A DNA stretch of 64,000 nt from CAVYOD01 sp963770045 (GCA_963770045.1 CAVYOD010000007.1:1-64000); one strand, 5' to 3'. Shown: positions 9,458 to 20,257, numbered from the stretch's first letter. Notes: generated by a model from the letters alone, not told the origin. Made by a program: numbers and translations.

Positions 9458-11455
9458 ATGGACCTATTCAACAGGAGTGACGGGTTACGGAGAGCCCACT
9501 GGGGAGGACGCAACCGGGGCGCGATCAGCGCACGCAAAGCCTTATTGCCAATCGTATGGTTATCGATTTTGGGATTGCTGCTTGGACGATCCGCATTCGC
9601 CCAAAGTGATGATCAACCAGAACTGCTCCGAAAGCAGCTTGCGTACACTCGGGCCTACTACACAAAGTACGAATACCGCATCCCGATGCGGGACGGCGTT
9701 AAGCTCTTCACCACTGTTTACGTGCCGAAAGATTTTAGCCAGACCTATCCGATCATGCTGCACCGGACCCCCTACTCGGTCTCTCCCTACGGAATCGATA
9801 ATTATCGGCCGGTGCTCGGCCCTTCCGAGGTTTTCGAAAAAGAGGGCTTCATCTTCGCCGACCAGGATGTCCGGGGACGGTATTTGTCGGAGGGGGAGTT
9901 CATCGATATGCCCGTCCACAAGACAAAGTTTTCTGGTCCGACGGACACGGACGAGAGCACGGACACCTATGACACCATCGACTGGCTCATCAAACACGTC
10001 CCCAACAACAACGGAAAAGTGGGCATTTCGGGGATTTCGTATCCAGGCTTCTTCGCGGCATTCGGGATGATCGATGCCCACCCCGCGCTCAAAGCGGCCT
10101 CGCCTCAAGCCCCTGTGGGCGATGTCGGCAACGGTGATGATTCCTACCACAACGGCGCCTTTTTCCTGGCTGCCAATTTTCACTTTTACACGCTTTTTAA
10201 GCCGCGGACGGGAGGACCTACGCGGCCGGAGAGATTCGTCCGTTTCAGCTTCGGCACGCCCGATGCCTACGACTTCTTTCTGCGCATGGGGCCGCTCTCC
10301 AATGCCAACGCAAAGTACCTGAAGAACGAGAGCCCCTATTGGAACGACCTGGTGGGGCACCCCAACTACGATGAGTTCTGGCAGTCCCGTGCGCTCATGC
10401 CTTTCATGAAGAACATCAAGCCGGCGGTCCTGTTTGTCGGCGGCTGGTTCGATGCGGAGGATCTGGCAGGTCCGCTGAAGCTCTTCCGCTCGCTGGAGAA
10501 AAACGGACCGACCGCCGCAAACACCCTGGTTATGGGTCCGTGGCTTCACGGCGGATGGGCGGAGATGGATGGCGACAAACTCGGAAACCTGGACTTCGAT
10601 TCTAAGACCGGAGAGTTTTTCCGGGATAACATCGAACTCCCCTTTTTCGTCTACCACCTGAAAGGCAAGGGCGACGGCCTGAAAACTGCGAAAGAAGGAA
10701 CAATCCCGAAAGCCTGGCTTTTTGAGACGGGAACGAATCAGTGGCGGCGTTTTGACACCTGGCCTCCGAAGGAGGCCCGTGAAAAGACCCTGTACCTATG
10801 CCCGGGCGGCAGGCTCGCTTTGGAGCCGGCGGGGGACACGGGCGGCGAGTTCGACGAGTACACGAGCGACCCGGACAAGCCTGTGCCCGTTCTCGGACAC
10901 ATTGGTGAGGGGATGCCCGGCGACTATATGACCGAGGACCAGAGATTCGCTTCCGAGCGTCCGGATGTCCTGGTCTATGAAACAGACCCCCTGGATCATG
11001 ACTTCACGATTGCGGGCCCGATAACCGCAGCCCTCAAGGTCTCCACCTCGGGCACGGACTCGGATTTCGACGTGAAGTTGATCGATGTCTATCCGAACGA
11101 TTATCCGGATCCCGACCCGAACCCGGTGGAGATCCATCGGGCCGGCTACCAGCAGCTCGTCCGAGGGGAGCCCTTCCGGGGCAAATTCCGCAACGGCGTG
11201 GAGAAGCCGGAGCCCTTTACGCCGGGGAAGCCGGAGAAAATTGAGTTCGTGATGCCCGACGTCCTCCACACCTTTCGCCCCGGCCACCGGATCATGGTCC
11301 AGATCCAGAGCTCCTGGTTTCCGCTCACGGACCGGAATCCTCAGAAATTCCTGGATATCCCCAACGCCAAAGCTTCCGACTTTCAGAAGGCCGTGGAGCG
11401 GGTCTATCGTGGAGGAAAAGACGGATCGAGAATCCGGGTTTTGATCCTCGAATAG
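9458..11455 (+). CDS. CocE/NonD-family hydrolase (peptidase S15 type), secreted
   Basis: A signal peptide with a basic N-region (SARKALLPIVWLSILGLLLGRSAFAQ) precedes an alpha/beta-hydrolase. The nucleophile elbow is GISGISYPGF, the catalytic Asp is probably in GGWFDAED and the His in MGPWLHGGW. The C-terminal jelly-roll (from about residue 500, PLDHDFTIAGPITAAL) is characteristic of X-Pro dipeptidyl peptidases and cocaine esterases. Length 665 aa is normal. A strong AAAGGAGG lies before the ATG. It likely cleaves peptide or ester/amide bonds (including acylated amino compounds) in the periplasm. The exact substrate is not predictable. Monocistronic, flanked by untranslated gaps. Confidence 0.92.
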   Translation: MDLFNRSDGLRRAHWGGRNRGAISARKALLPIVWLSILGLLLGRSAFAQSDDQPELLRKQLAYTRAYYTKYEYRIPMRDGVKLFTTVYVPKDFSQTYPIMLHRTPYSVSPYGIDNYRPVLGPSEVFEKEGFIFADQDVRGRYLSEGEFIDMPVHKTKFSGPTDTDESTDTYDTIDWLIKHVPNNNGKVGISGISYPGFFAAFGMIDAHPALKAASPQAPVGDVGNGDDSYHNGAFFLAANFHFYTLFKPRTGGPTRPERFVRFSFGTPDAYDFFLRMGPLSNANAKYLKNESPYWNDLVGHPNYDEFWQSRALMPFMKNIKPAVLFVGGWFDAEDLAGPLKLFRSLEKNGPTAANTLVMGPWLHGGWAEMDGDKLGNLDFDSKTGEFFRDNIELPFFVYHLKGKGDGLKTAKEGTIPKAWLFETGTNQWRRFDTWPPKEAREKTLYLCPGGRLALEPAGDTGGEFDEYTSDPDKPVPVLGHIGEGMPGDYMTEDQRFASERPDVLVYETDPLDHDFTIAGPITAALKVSTSGTDSDFDVKLIDVYPNDYPDPDPNPVEIHRAGYQQLVRGEPFRGKFRNGVEKPEPFTPGKPEKIEFVMPDVLHTFRPGHRIMVQIQSSWFPLTDRNPQKFLDIPNAKASDFQKAVERVYRGGKDGSRIRVLILE

Positions 11456-11548
11456 CCGGTCGCGCGATCGTGTCCCTCGCTGCCTCGGATTTCTGTTTGC
11501 CAATGACAATTCAATGATGATATATTTCTGGAAAAAAGTAGCCCGGCG

Positions 11549-14137
11549 ATGCGAATACTGGCCGTTTCCAATCTCTTCCCACCCGCAGACAGGAGTGGCG
11601 ATGCGCTCGAGTGCCAGGGTATCCTTCAATCCCTGAGGGTGAGGGGGCACGAGGTCAGAGTCCTGGCCGGCGCGGCCGGACCCAAGAAATTCCGAACCGA
11701 AGGCGACCTCTCCCGCCGGCTCATCAGAGACCCGAGAGGTCCCTCCAATTGGCAGACCGTTCTGCTGAAGGAAGTCGTCAATCAGGCCTCCTTCAAAATG
11801 GCCTGTCGGGATTTTGAGCCCGATCTCGTCTTCTTTTTCGACCTCTCGCAGATCTCGGCCTCTCTTGCTTTGTTGGCCAAGGAAGCGGCGATCCCGGCCT
11901 GTTCATATATCTTCAACGACTGGTTGGCCACCTGGGAAAGAGACCGATGGTACCAGACCTGGCCGAAGGGAAGAAGGGGCTTCCGGATGCTTCGCTTCTT
12001 GAGCGGCCATCTCGGACTCACTCCCTTCTCGCAAACATTGGATCCGGGTCAGGTTATTTTCGCCTCCGGCTATCTGGAGGCCGCGGCCGCTCAGGCGGGC
12101 AAGGGTGGGTTCCGCTCCGCTGTCGTCCTTCGCGGGGTCGATGTCCGCCGCTTTTCAAATCATAGGGCGAATGTCCGAAGCCCTTTTCGTCTCCTCCACG
12201 CAGGCCCGATCAGACCGCAAAAAGGAATCGATACCGCCATCAAGGCTCTGGGGATTTTGAAACGCGAATACGATTGCGAGGCCCTGTCGATGACGATTGC
12301 CGGAGATGACAAGGCTCTTCCCGATTATGTCGCCTACCTTCGCGATTTGGCTGCGGCGGAAGATGTTCTTGAGAGCCTGGCTTTTGCAGGCTACACTCCG
12401 TACGAGAATATGCCCGACCTCTACCGGGCGCATGATATCTTTGTCTTCCCATCCGTGATTGTGGAGCCTCTGACCGTCTCGTTATTAGAAGCTATGTCCA
12501 GCGGATTGGGAGTGGTCAGCACGGCCACGGGGGGCAATTCGGAAGTCCTTGAAGACGAATTGAATTCCCTGATCATCCCCAACGAGAATCCGGAGCGCTG
12601 CGCTCAACAGATCCTCCGGCTGCTCAAAGATCCCAATCTCTATGAAACGCTGCGCGCCGGGGCAAGAAAGACGATCGAGGATAGGTTCCGGCTTGAAAAA
12701 TCGGTGGATTCGATAGAGGAGATCCTGAAAAAGACTGTCGGCGAGGCAAAGAGAAATCAATCGCCCCTTCTTATACGGAAACAGGAAGCGAGCCCAGAAG
12801 CCGCCCGATCCGAGTCTTTGGATGATCTGATGAGGCGAACGGAACGGTGGCTCAAATGGGGCAGTCGTCTCGTCCTGGCTCGAAACCTGATCAAACCGGC
12901 ATCCATTCTCAAAGGAATGAGGAAGGCGCTTCAGAAGTCGACTTCTTTTACGGCGCTTTTGATTTTTCCGCTCCTTTATAAAGGATACTCTCTTTTGCGG
13001 GAAAGGCCTGAAAAAAGTCCCGGGTCTTTCGCGGCCCGACCCCGGGGAGTCTTGGTCGTCCAACTGGCGGATCTAGGCGACGTCATCTTGACCAGCGCCT
13101 TCCTGCGCGAGTTACGGAAGTTCCTGCCGCGGGCGAAGCTCGCGCTCGTTGTCCAGCCGGGCATGGCCAAGGTGGTCGAAAAGTGTCCTTACATTGATGA
13201 ACTCCTCCTCTTCAATTGGCGGACCGTAAAAAATTGGAGGACCGCCTTTCAGGGTGATATCCGGTGGTGGCTGAAAGGCCTTTGGACGGGCAGGCGGGGT
13301 TTCCGGAGGAGCGATTTCGACACGGCCGTATCCCTCAGGTGGAATAACGATGCCTGTCAGGCGGCCGCCCTGATCATGATGTTCTCATGCGGCGCTCCCC
13401 GGCGCGTCGCTTATCTCGATTCCCTGGCCGACCCCAAACGCTCCAGCCTGAAATGCGTCGAGCGTCTGATCACAGAGGGCCCGGTCAGGGGCGCTCCAAT
13501 ACACGAGATCGAGTACCAGCTCGCCCTCCTGCGTTTTCTGGGCGGGAGTCCCATGGACACGAAGCCGGAAGTCTGGACGGGTCCGGAAGACGAGCGTTTC
13601 GCCGCTCGGGCCCTTGATCGGCCAGGCGTCCCGGCTAACGCCAGATTGATCGCCTTCGCGCCGGGGGCGGCCTGGGCTTACCGCCGCTGGCCGGCCGATC
13701 GGTTTATAGAATTGGGGAGATGGTTGCAGGAAAAATATCAGGTTTACATCTTGCTCCTGGCGGGGAATGCGGAGCGCCCCCTGGCACGTCAGATAGAGAG
13801 CGGACTGGATCGGGAACGGACGATCAATCTGGCCGGCCAAACGACCTTCCGGGAGATGGCTTCGGTCTTGAAGCGCTGCGAGCTATTCTTGGGCAACGAC
13901 TCCGGCCCGATGCACGTCGCCGTCGCCTTAGGAGTCACCGCGGTCGGTTTGTTCGGCCCGGGTGAATACGAACGCTTCAGGCCTTGGGGGACGAATCATG
14001 AAGTCATCCGGCTGGGGCTCACCTGCAATCCCTGCTCCGAGGACTGCAAATTCGGTGAAGCGCTGTGCATAAAGGGAATCACCGTGGATCAGGTGCAAAG
14101 GGTCCTGGCGAAAAAGCTCGGGCCCGTATTGAAATAA
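11549..14137 (+). CDS. Bifunctional glycosyltransferase: GT4 fused to GT9
   Basis: The 862-residue protein holds two complete-looking transferases. Residues about 1-400 are a GT4 GT-B enzyme (start MRILAVSNLFPPADRSGDA; acceptor/donor motif FVFPSVIVEPLTVSLLEAMSSGLGVVSTATGGNSEVL, with the E-x7-E signature). After a linker rich in charge and a hydrophobic stretch (about 455-475), residues about 490-862 are a GT9 heptosyltransferase-type enzyme (LVVQLADLGDVILTSAFLREL, later FLGNDSGPMHVAVALGV). GT9 enzymes add heptose or related sugars to lipopolysaccharide core. One polypeptide that adds two sugars in series is the natural reading. The C-terminal Cys-rich tail (CNPCSEDCKFGEALC) is common in GT9 proteins. 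It starts the glycan block with the two genes downstream. Confidence 0.9.
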   Translation: MRILAVSNLFPPADRSGDALECQGILQSLRVRGHEVRVLAGAAGPKKFRTEGDLSRRLIRDPRGPSNWQTVLLKEVVNQASFKMACRDFEPDLVFFFDLSQISASLALLAKEAAIPACSYIFNDWLATWERDRWYQTWPKGRRGFRMLRFLSGHLGLTPFSQTLDPGQVIFASGYLEAAAAQAGKGGFRSAVVLRGVDVRRFSNHRANVRSPFRLLHAGPIRPQKGIDTAIKALGILKREYDCEALSMTIAGDDKALPDYVAYLRDLAAAEDVLESLAFAGYTPYENMPDLYRAHDIFVFPSVIVEPLTVSLLEAMSSGLGVVSTATGGNSEVLEDELNSLIIPNENPERCAQQILRLLKDPNLYETLRAGARKTIEDRFRLEKSVDSIEEILKKTVGEAKRNQSPLLIRKQEASPEAARSESLDDLMRRTERWLKWGSRLVLARNLIKPASILKGMRKALQKSTSFTALLIFPLLYKGYSLLRERPEKSPGSFAARPRGVLVVQLADLGDVILTSAFLRELRKFLPRAKLALVVQPGMAKVVEKCPYIDELLLFNWRTVKNWRTAFQGDIRWWLKGLWTGRRGFRRSDFDTAVSLRWNNDACQAAALIMMFSCGAPRRVAYLDSLADPKRSSLKCVERLITEGPVRGAPIHEIEYQLALLRFLGGSPMDTKPEVWTGPEDERFAARALDRPGVPANARLIAFAPGAAWAYRRWPADRFIELGRWLQEKYQVYILLLAGNAERPLARQIESGLDRERTINLAGQTTFREMASVLKRCELFLGNDSGPMHVAVALGVTAVGLFGPGEYERFRPWGTNHEVIRLGLTCNPCSEDCKFGEALCIKGITVDQVQRVLAKKLGPVLK

Positions 14138-14204
14138 ACCGTGAGAGATTATAAAATCGGAAGACAGCGGATGAAGTCACACCTGGGAGTTTGAGGGTTT
14201 TACC

Positions 14205-14717
14205 ATGGAAGATTTAGCCAGAGAGATCCAGCGCCTCAGAGCCGAACTGGAGAAGAAAAAAGAAGAGATTCAAGACCTGAGAAAATTGGTCAACAAAGAG
14301 ATAGACCGGGACTTTCCTCCCGATCTGGACGCGTTTTCGGAGAAGGAGCTGGACACCTTCATCAGAGAGCTCATCTCCTCCAGCAAAGATTTCACCGAAT
14401 CCAAGCCTGACCTGAAGCCGATCAAATCACACCGGAAAACGATCGGCAAACCCGTTGTGCTTTTGAAGCGCATACTCCTGGAAACGACATTCGATAATCT
14501 GGAATTGTTTTTGGACAAACAGATGCAGTTCAACCGGCGGTCGGTCGATCTGGGCCGGGCCCTTTTTCTCCGGCTCAGGGTCGAGAAAGAGAGAATGGAA
14601 AAAATCGAAGAGAGGATCATCGCTTGCGAAGAAAGCCTGGTCATTCTCAAGAGCAAGCTCGGGGACCTGCGTGCCGGCCTGGAAGAGATGAAGGGGCGAA
14701 CGGGAGGTCACTTCTGA
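14205..14717 (+). CDS. Coiled-coil protein of unknown function
   Basis: A 170-residue, highly charged protein without signal or membrane segment. The first 40 residues (REIQRLRAELEKKKEEIQDL) and the last 45 (EERIIACEESLVILKSKLGDLR) show heptad patterning typical of coiled coils, with a less regular middle. I recognise no family. Its stop (14715-14717) overlaps the start of the next glycosyltransferase frame, so it is co-translated with that gene. An assembly or chain-length-control role for the glycan enzymes is possible but only inferred from context. Confidence 0.72.
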   Translation: MEDLAREIQRLRAELEKKKEEIQDLRKLVNKEIDRDFPPDLDAFSEKELDTFIRELISSSKDFTESKPDLKPIKSHRKTIGKPVVLLKRILLETTFDNLELFLDKQMQFNRRSVDLGRALFLRLRVEKERMEKIEERIIACEESLVILKSKLGDLRAGLEEMKGRTGGHF

Positions 14718-16019
14718 GTCCTGACAATTCAAAAGACCGTTCCCTTCCGAATATCCAGGAGTTGGCTGAAGAAATAAGAGACATCTCGGCCCGTCAAGGA
14801 TTGCAGGCGGCCTCCAATTGCCTCTCGCGAGCCGAGGTTATTCTCAATCTCAGGAAGCCCTCCCTTGCCATCTACGATCACGCTTTTCATTTTATCGGCG
14901 GCGCCCAGAAGTACGGTCTGACGCTCATCTCCGCCCTGCAGGATCAGCTTCGACGTCACAATCCTCGCCAACAGAGAAGTCCGCCATAAGGATTTTCAGG
15001 ATTGGTACAATCTCGACCTCTCGAAATGCAGAATCAAGGTCATCAAACTCCCCTATTATGAAAAAAAGGGCGCCGCCCATCTCGACCCGGCGTTCATCAC
15101 CAGGCAGGTCGAAAACCCTTTTCATCTCATCAGTCGAGAAAGCGGCGAATATGATATCTTCGTCAACAACAGCATGAACGAGATGGTCTACCCTTTATCG
15201 AATATCTCCGTGTTGATCTGCCACTTTCCCGAACGGAGACCGAAGAGCTACTTTTATGCCGACCGGTACACAAACGTGGTCTACAACAGCCGCTACACGG
15301 CCGAATGGATCGAGAAAAAATGGAAGCTCACGCCTCATCATCACATTTATCCCCCGGTCGATATGGAATCCGGCGAGGCTGAATATCCGAAGAAAAAGCA
15401 GATCCTGTCCGTCGCCAGGTTCGAGCCTGAAGGGACCAAGAGGCAGCTCGAGATGATCGAGGCGTTTCTGAGACTCTCCCTGGAGTGGCCGGAAATCGTC
15501 CGCGGCTGGAGGTTCATTCTCGCCGGCGGCAGCCATCCAAACAACCGCTATCTCACCCGGCTGGAGGAGATGGTCGTCAAGAACCCGGCTCAAAACATCG
15601 AGTTGAAGATCAACCTCCCCGTCTCGGAGCTAAAATCCCTCTATCGAGATTCAACACTTTTCTGGCATCTGTGCGGGGTAAAACACGAGGATCCGGGAGA
15701 GGTCGAGCATTTCGGCATGACGACCGTAGAGGCCATGCAAAACGGGCTGGTTCCGCTGGTCTATGACGGGGGCGGTCTCAGGGAGATCGTCGATCATGGG
15801 GAGAACGGGTTCAGAGTCCGGTCCGGTGCCGAATTGTTGGAGTTTACTATGAGATTGCTCGACGACCCGGAGATCATCCGGCAAATGAGCCGGGCGGCCA
15901 GAGAAAAATCTCAGTTGTTCACCAGGGCAAGGTTCGAGGCCAGGGTCAAAGACTTGTTTGAGAAGATCCTCAAATCATACACCCTCGTCGAACAAGGTCG
16001 GCCCTCTTCACAGAAATAA
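14714..16019 (+). CDS. GT4-type glycosyltransferase (one frameshift)
   Basis: The protein reads from about residue 30 (LAIYDHAFHFIGGAQKYGL, a GT-B N-domain with the GGA acceptor loop) through CGVKHEDPGEVEHFGMTTVEAMQNGLVPLVYDGGGLREIV, the GT4 donor motif with E-F-G-M-x4-E. Two frames are joined by a one-base shift near 14,948, where ALQDQ in the first frame continues as FDVTILANREV in the second. The start is unclear: the frame has no ATG in a sensible place; CTG at 14714 follows GGGAGG and overlaps the previous stop. Length is then about 434 aa, normal for the family. It probably adds a sugar in the same surface glycan pathway as the GT4-GT9 fusion. Confidence 0.8.
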
Positions 16020-16272
16020 CCAACGTTGTCGATTGGCAAAGCCGGTCTCCGCCCTCGGTCGTGCCTTAAACAAGGCTTAGCCAACGAATGGTTTAGTGTC
16101 AAGAATGGCTTTTCGGTTTTGACGGGATAGACGGAAGTCGAGACAGACTGGATAGACGATTTTGGAAGAAATTGCTGGTGCCTGCGTCCAAATAATTGGT
16201 AAAATAAAAGTAATGAATTCTTATCCTTTTCACGGCGCTCACACTCCAGAAAATCAATATAAGGAGAGGACG

Positions 16273-16653
16273 ATGTCCAAAACCAAAAACATCATTCTTA
16301 TCTCTCTTCTTTTGCTGGCCCCCCTGGCGCTGTGCCTCGCCCAGGCCAAGGTGGATGTCAGCGGCGATTGGGATTTCACCATGACGACACCGCGGGGCCC
16401 GATGAACTCGACCGCCAAGTTTGTCCAGGACGGTGAAAAACTGACCGTGACCATGGCCAGCGAGCGCGGCGAATTCAAGGGTGAAGGCACCATCAAGGAA
16501 GCCGACATCGAGTGGACAATCACCCGCGACACCCCGCGTGGACAGATGACCACCACCTACAAAGGAAAGGTCGATGGGAACAGCATGACCGGCACCGCCC
16601 AGATGGGCGACCGCGGCTCCATGGAGTGGAAGGCCACCAAGAAGACTTCCTGA
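16273..16653 (+). CDS. Small exported protein with a lipocalin-like repeat pattern
   Basis: A clean signal peptide (KNIILISLLLLAPLALCLAQ) is followed by about 100 residues of alternating beta-strand sequence: VSGDWDFTMTTPRGPM, KLTVTMASERGEFKGEG, IEWTITRDTPRGQMTT, and so on. This is the pattern of short beta-barrel or sandwich proteins that appear as exported homologues of nitrobindin or lipocalin folds. AAGGAGAGG lies seven bases before the ATG. Frame intact. No catalytic residues are evident; ligand binding is only a guess. Confidence 0.75.
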   Translation: MSKTKNIILISLLLLAPLALCLAQAKVDVSGDWDFTMTTPRGPMNSTAKFVQDGEKLTVTMASERGEFKGEGTIKEADIEWTITRDTPRGQMTTTYKGKVDGNSMTGTAQMGDRGSMEWKATKKTS

Positions 16654-16709
16654 AGTCCTGACTGTTTGCCAAAACTCCTGCGGCAGTGAAGCAAAAGGAG
16701 GAAAGGGTG

Positions 16710-17627
16710 ATGACTGCAAAAAAGAGTTTTCTTTTGGTTGTGTTCCTGGCCGGTTCAATTTTGTGCCTGGGGAAGACACCGCCGGCCCAAGAAGCGGGAA
16801 AGCCCGCATCCAGCCTTCCTGTTCAGTATGAAGAATTCACGGCGCCGGATTTCGTTAAGGCCGTGGCCAAATCCGAATCAACCTGCATCATCCCGGTGGG
16901 GATTCTGGAAAAGCACGGGGCTCATCTTCCCCTGGGCACCGACCTGCTCGATTGCCGGGAGCTTTCCCTGAGGGCCGCGAAAAAAGAATACACGATCATC
17001 TATCCGTCATATTACGTCGGGCAGATTTTCGAGGCTAAGCATCAGCCTGGGACTGTCGCCTATAGCGCCCAGCTCATGCTCAACCTCCTCCAGGAAACCT
17101 GCGATGAGCTCGCCCGGAACGGGATCAAGAAAATCATCCTGGTCAACGGCCACGGCGGCAGCGAATACTTTCTCCGCTTTTTCTGCCAGATTCAGCTGGC
17201 CAGCCGAAAAGACTATGTCGTCTACATGTTCGACCCATCGGATGACAGCTCCATGGACGAGCGGCTGAAAAAGTTGAGGAAGACAAAACTGGACGGCCAC
17301 GCGGGTGAGATGGAGACATCCACCATTCTGGCCCACCGCCCGGATCTGGCCCACCTGGACAGGGCTCACCAGCAGAGCGGAGAAGACCAGAAGCGGTTGA
17401 CCGGCCTTAAGCATGCCTATACCGGAATCTGGTGGTACGCCAGCTATCCCAACCATTACCAAGGAGATGGGAGCTACGGGAACAAAGAGTTGGGCGAGCT
17501 CGCCCTCGACCTGGAATCCGACCTCCTGGCCGAGATGGTCCGGTCGGTCAAAAAGGATACGGCCGCCCTCGAGCTCCAGAACCGATTCTTCGAAGAATCG
17601 GGAAAGCCCCTGGTCACTAAGCAATAG
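16710..17627 (+). CDS. Creatininase-family amidohydrolase, exported
   Basis: Metal-site motifs of the creatininase family are visible: PVGILEKHGAHLPLGTD (Glu, His, Asp), NGHGGSE and HAGEMETS. The fold hydrolyses cyclic or linear amides (creatinine, formamides, mycofactocin precursor). ATG at 16710 follows AAGGAGG; the leader KKSFLLVVFLAGSILCLG suggests export, possibly as a lipoprotein since a Cys ends the hydrophobic run. An in-frame GTG at 16686 is less likely. Length 305 aa, slightly long because of the leader. The substrate is unknown. It is 56 bases downstream of the small exported protein and may share a transcript. Confidence 0.88.
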   Translation: MTAKKSFLLVVFLAGSILCLGKTPPAQEAGKPASSLPVQYEEFTAPDFVKAVAKSESTCIIPVGILEKHGAHLPLGTDLLDCRELSLRAAKKEYTIIYPSYYVGQIFEAKHQPGTVAYSAQLMLNLLQETCDELARNGIKKIILVNGHGGSEYFLRFFCQIQLASRKDYVVYMFDPSDDSSMDERLKKLRKTKLDGHAGEMETSTILAHRPDLAHLDRAHQQSGEDQKRLTGLKHAYTGIWWYASYPNHYQGDGSYGNKELGELALDLESDLLAEMVRSVKKDTAALELQNRFFEESGKPLVTKQ

Positions 17628-17643
17628 AGACGCGACCCGGCCC

Positions 17644-18847
17644 TCATTTTCCAGGCAGCCTCGCGCCCCAGTCGACTTCGACGGCGTAGTTCATACAACG
17701 GGCAAAACATCGTAATCAAATTCCGGACAGGAGATCCGGTAATTCTCCAGGACGGGCCGGGCATGACTCGAGTCAAAGGCTTTCTTGTCCCTCATGTAGG
17801 GAGCGTAGGCCTCAAGATGGTTTTCATAGAGGATTTCCAAGGCATTCTTGGGTTTCGCATAAAAATCAGCGGCGACCAAGGCTCGATTCCCTGCAGGCGG
17901 AAGAGTCTTTTTGCGTAGTCGATGATATCCTCAATTTTCTTTAACTGGGGGTTCACGATATGGAAAATTCCACCGTCCGGGCGTTCCGCCAGCAGAGCCA
18001 TAAAAGCAGCCACAAAATAATCAATCGGAATGAGGTTGATCCCCCCTCCATCCCTCACTTCGATCCGGATGGGCATAAAGAGGCGCCCATCGCTCTCCAT
18101 CCGAATTCCCAAGAGTGCGGCTTTTTTCCCGCCCCTTTCGCGGAGGTCGAGCTCATAGAGATTTTTGAGAAAGACCGCGGTTTTGACCGGGAAATAGACC
18201 GCGTTGAACCTGAGGCTGCGCCCCGTTTTTGAATCCCCGTAGATAATGGACGGCCGGTAAATGCTCAAGCGGATTCCCTCCCGGCGGCAGAAGTCCCAGG
18301 CCATTCTCTCCCCTCGGGCCTTTGTCTCCTCATACACGTTATTAAATTCTCCGGGATTTACGAGCTCCTCGCAGCAGAGGCCGTCCTTTTTGCCGGCGAC
18401 AAAGGCCGTGCTGACGTGATGAAAAAAAGAGCACCCGCTCTCGGCCGCGAAGCTCAAGATATTGGACAGCCCCACGATATTCGTCGCTTCCACTTCCGGC
18501 CTTTTTCTCTCCGAAAAGGACGTATTGGAAGCACAGTGGATGATCTCGTCGACGTTCTTGAGGAGACTGACCCGGACTTCGGAACTCAGCCCGAGCGAAG
18601 GCAGCTCTATCGCCCCCGATACCACCCGGAGCTTTTGCCGAAGGCCGTAGTCGAGACCAAACCAATCCATCAGTCGGGCGACGCGCTCTTCGGCGGAGGA
18701 GCGCATGTTGGGGCGGGCGAGAAGACAGACCTGATAGCCGGCCCTGAGAAGCTCTACGGCGATGTGGCTTCCAAGAAACCCCGTCCCGCCGGTGAGAAAA
18801 ACTCGATCGGCTCTTCTTTTTTGCAGGACTGCGTCAGCAGTTTTCAA
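17644..18847 (-). CDS. Thioester-reductase-like NAD(P)-dependent dehydrogenase (two frameshifts)
   Basis: The extended short-chain dehydrogenase fold begins FLTGGTGFLGSHIAVELL (Rossmann TGGTGFLG). It continues with IIHCASNTSF, the Ser-Tyr-Lys region near STAFVAGK and YEETKARGERMAW, and RPSIIYGDS. This is the reductase type that acts on acyl-carrier-protein or CoA thioesters. The main frame breaks near 17,875 and is restored by ALVAADFYAKPKNAL; a second shift near 17,700 gives CMNYAVEVDWG, the expected end of the family, with stop at 17644. Joined length is about 400 aa, normal. It converges with the creatininase-family gene. The indel-rich C-terminus may be sequencing error. Confidence 0.78.
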
Positions 18848-19100
18848 AAACCTAGCCCTCCGGGCCCGTGATCGATCAAGAGAATCAAAATGCCAAGCTT
18901 AGTATACTCGCGCTGTCAAGTCCTCCGAAAAATGCAACCAAGAAAATATTTATTGAATTTGCCCACTTGAGGAGTAAAATAGGGTGGAAACATTTGGCGA
19001 CGATAGAGAAAAGACACGATTATTGATCCCGCCGAAAAATAGCCCCGTCTGATTTTCGAACCCTCATGTTGAACAGTTTTTTCCAGAGGATAACTCTATT

Positions 19101-20165
19101 ATGTATGGTTTAAAGAATTTGAAAATAGGCGAATTGAAAGCTAGGATTCCGGTCATCCAGGGAGGAATGGGTGTGGGAATTTCCCTCTCCGGCTTGCCCT
19201 CAGCCGCGGCTGATTTGGGCGGCCTCCCTGTCATCGCCACCGCCAGGCTCGGTATGTTCGAGCCGGACGCAATCACCAACTACCTGGAAGCGAATACCCG
19301 CGTCTTTGAAAAACAAGATACGAAAGGCCAAAGAAAAGACAAAGGGGATCCTGGGGGTCGATATCATGGTGGCCCTGTCCAACTTCGCCGACATGGTCCG
19401 CACCGCCCTGGAGGAAAAGATTGACATCATTTTTTCGGGGGCGGGTCTGCCCCTGGCCCTGCCTGGGTTTCTCAAAGACGCGCGCGAGGACGAAGCTGGT
19501 CTCAATTAACTCTTCGGCCAGATCCCCTTCAATCATCATCCGAAAATGGCTGGGGAAGTACAATTATCTTCCGGATGCCCTGGTCGTGGAAGGACCTTTA
19601 GAGGGAGGGCACCTGGGCTTGGGACCCGAACACATTCAGGACCCCGATTTTTCAATGGAAAAGTTGATTCCCGAGGCCATTGGGGAAGTGCGGCGTAGAA
19701 GAAATACACCGGAAGGAGATGCTGGTAGTTGCAGCCGGGGGAATTTTTACGGGAGGAGACATCCGTAAGTTGGTGGACTTGGGCACCACTGGCGTACAGA
19801 TGGCCACCCGTTTTGTCTTCACCAAAGAGTGCAACCCTCTCTCCAATTCAAGAAGGCATGTTTGGATTCCAAGAAGAAGATCTGGTCATATTCAAGAGCC
19901 CCGTCGGATGCCCGGGCGGGCCATCCGGAATCAGTTCATCGATGAGGTCAATTCGGGCTTGAGGAAACCTTTAAAATACCCTGGAAACATTGCATGGTCA
20001 CGGTAAAACCGGAAAAACAGTCCATTATTGAATCGCCATGGCGCTCACCAACGCACAGAAGGGCAGGTTGAAAAACCCGTTTGATTTTCGGGGGCCAACG
20101 CCTACCGTTTGAACAAAATTATCCGGTAAAGAGGATATCCAGACTCTATTAAACGAATATGAATG
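19101..20165 (+). pseudogene. Nitronate monooxygenase-family gene, multiply frameshifted
   Basis: Fragments in successive frames line up end to end with a nitronate monooxygenase (TIM-barrel, FMN): IPVIQGGMGVGISLSGL at the start, then LGVDIMVALSNFADMV, LVVEGPLEGGHLGLG, EMLVVAAGGIFTGGDI and DLVIFKSPVGCPG, then RNQFIDEVNSGLRKPLKYP and ALTNAQKGRLKN. The final QTLLNEYE stops at 20165. At least five frame changes are needed, so no full-length product can be made from this sequence as written. FMN-phosphate contacts (GGI, GTTGVQMATRF) are preserved, so decay is recent or the indels are assembly errors. The start at 19101 follows AGAGGA. Confidence 0.82.
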
Positions 20166-20257
20166 ACGGACTCCGGGCCCAGACAGATGGTTATGAAAGC
20201 GGCGATTCCGCTGACGATGATCCCACGTATATTAAAAAAATCTAGAGAGACAACGAA

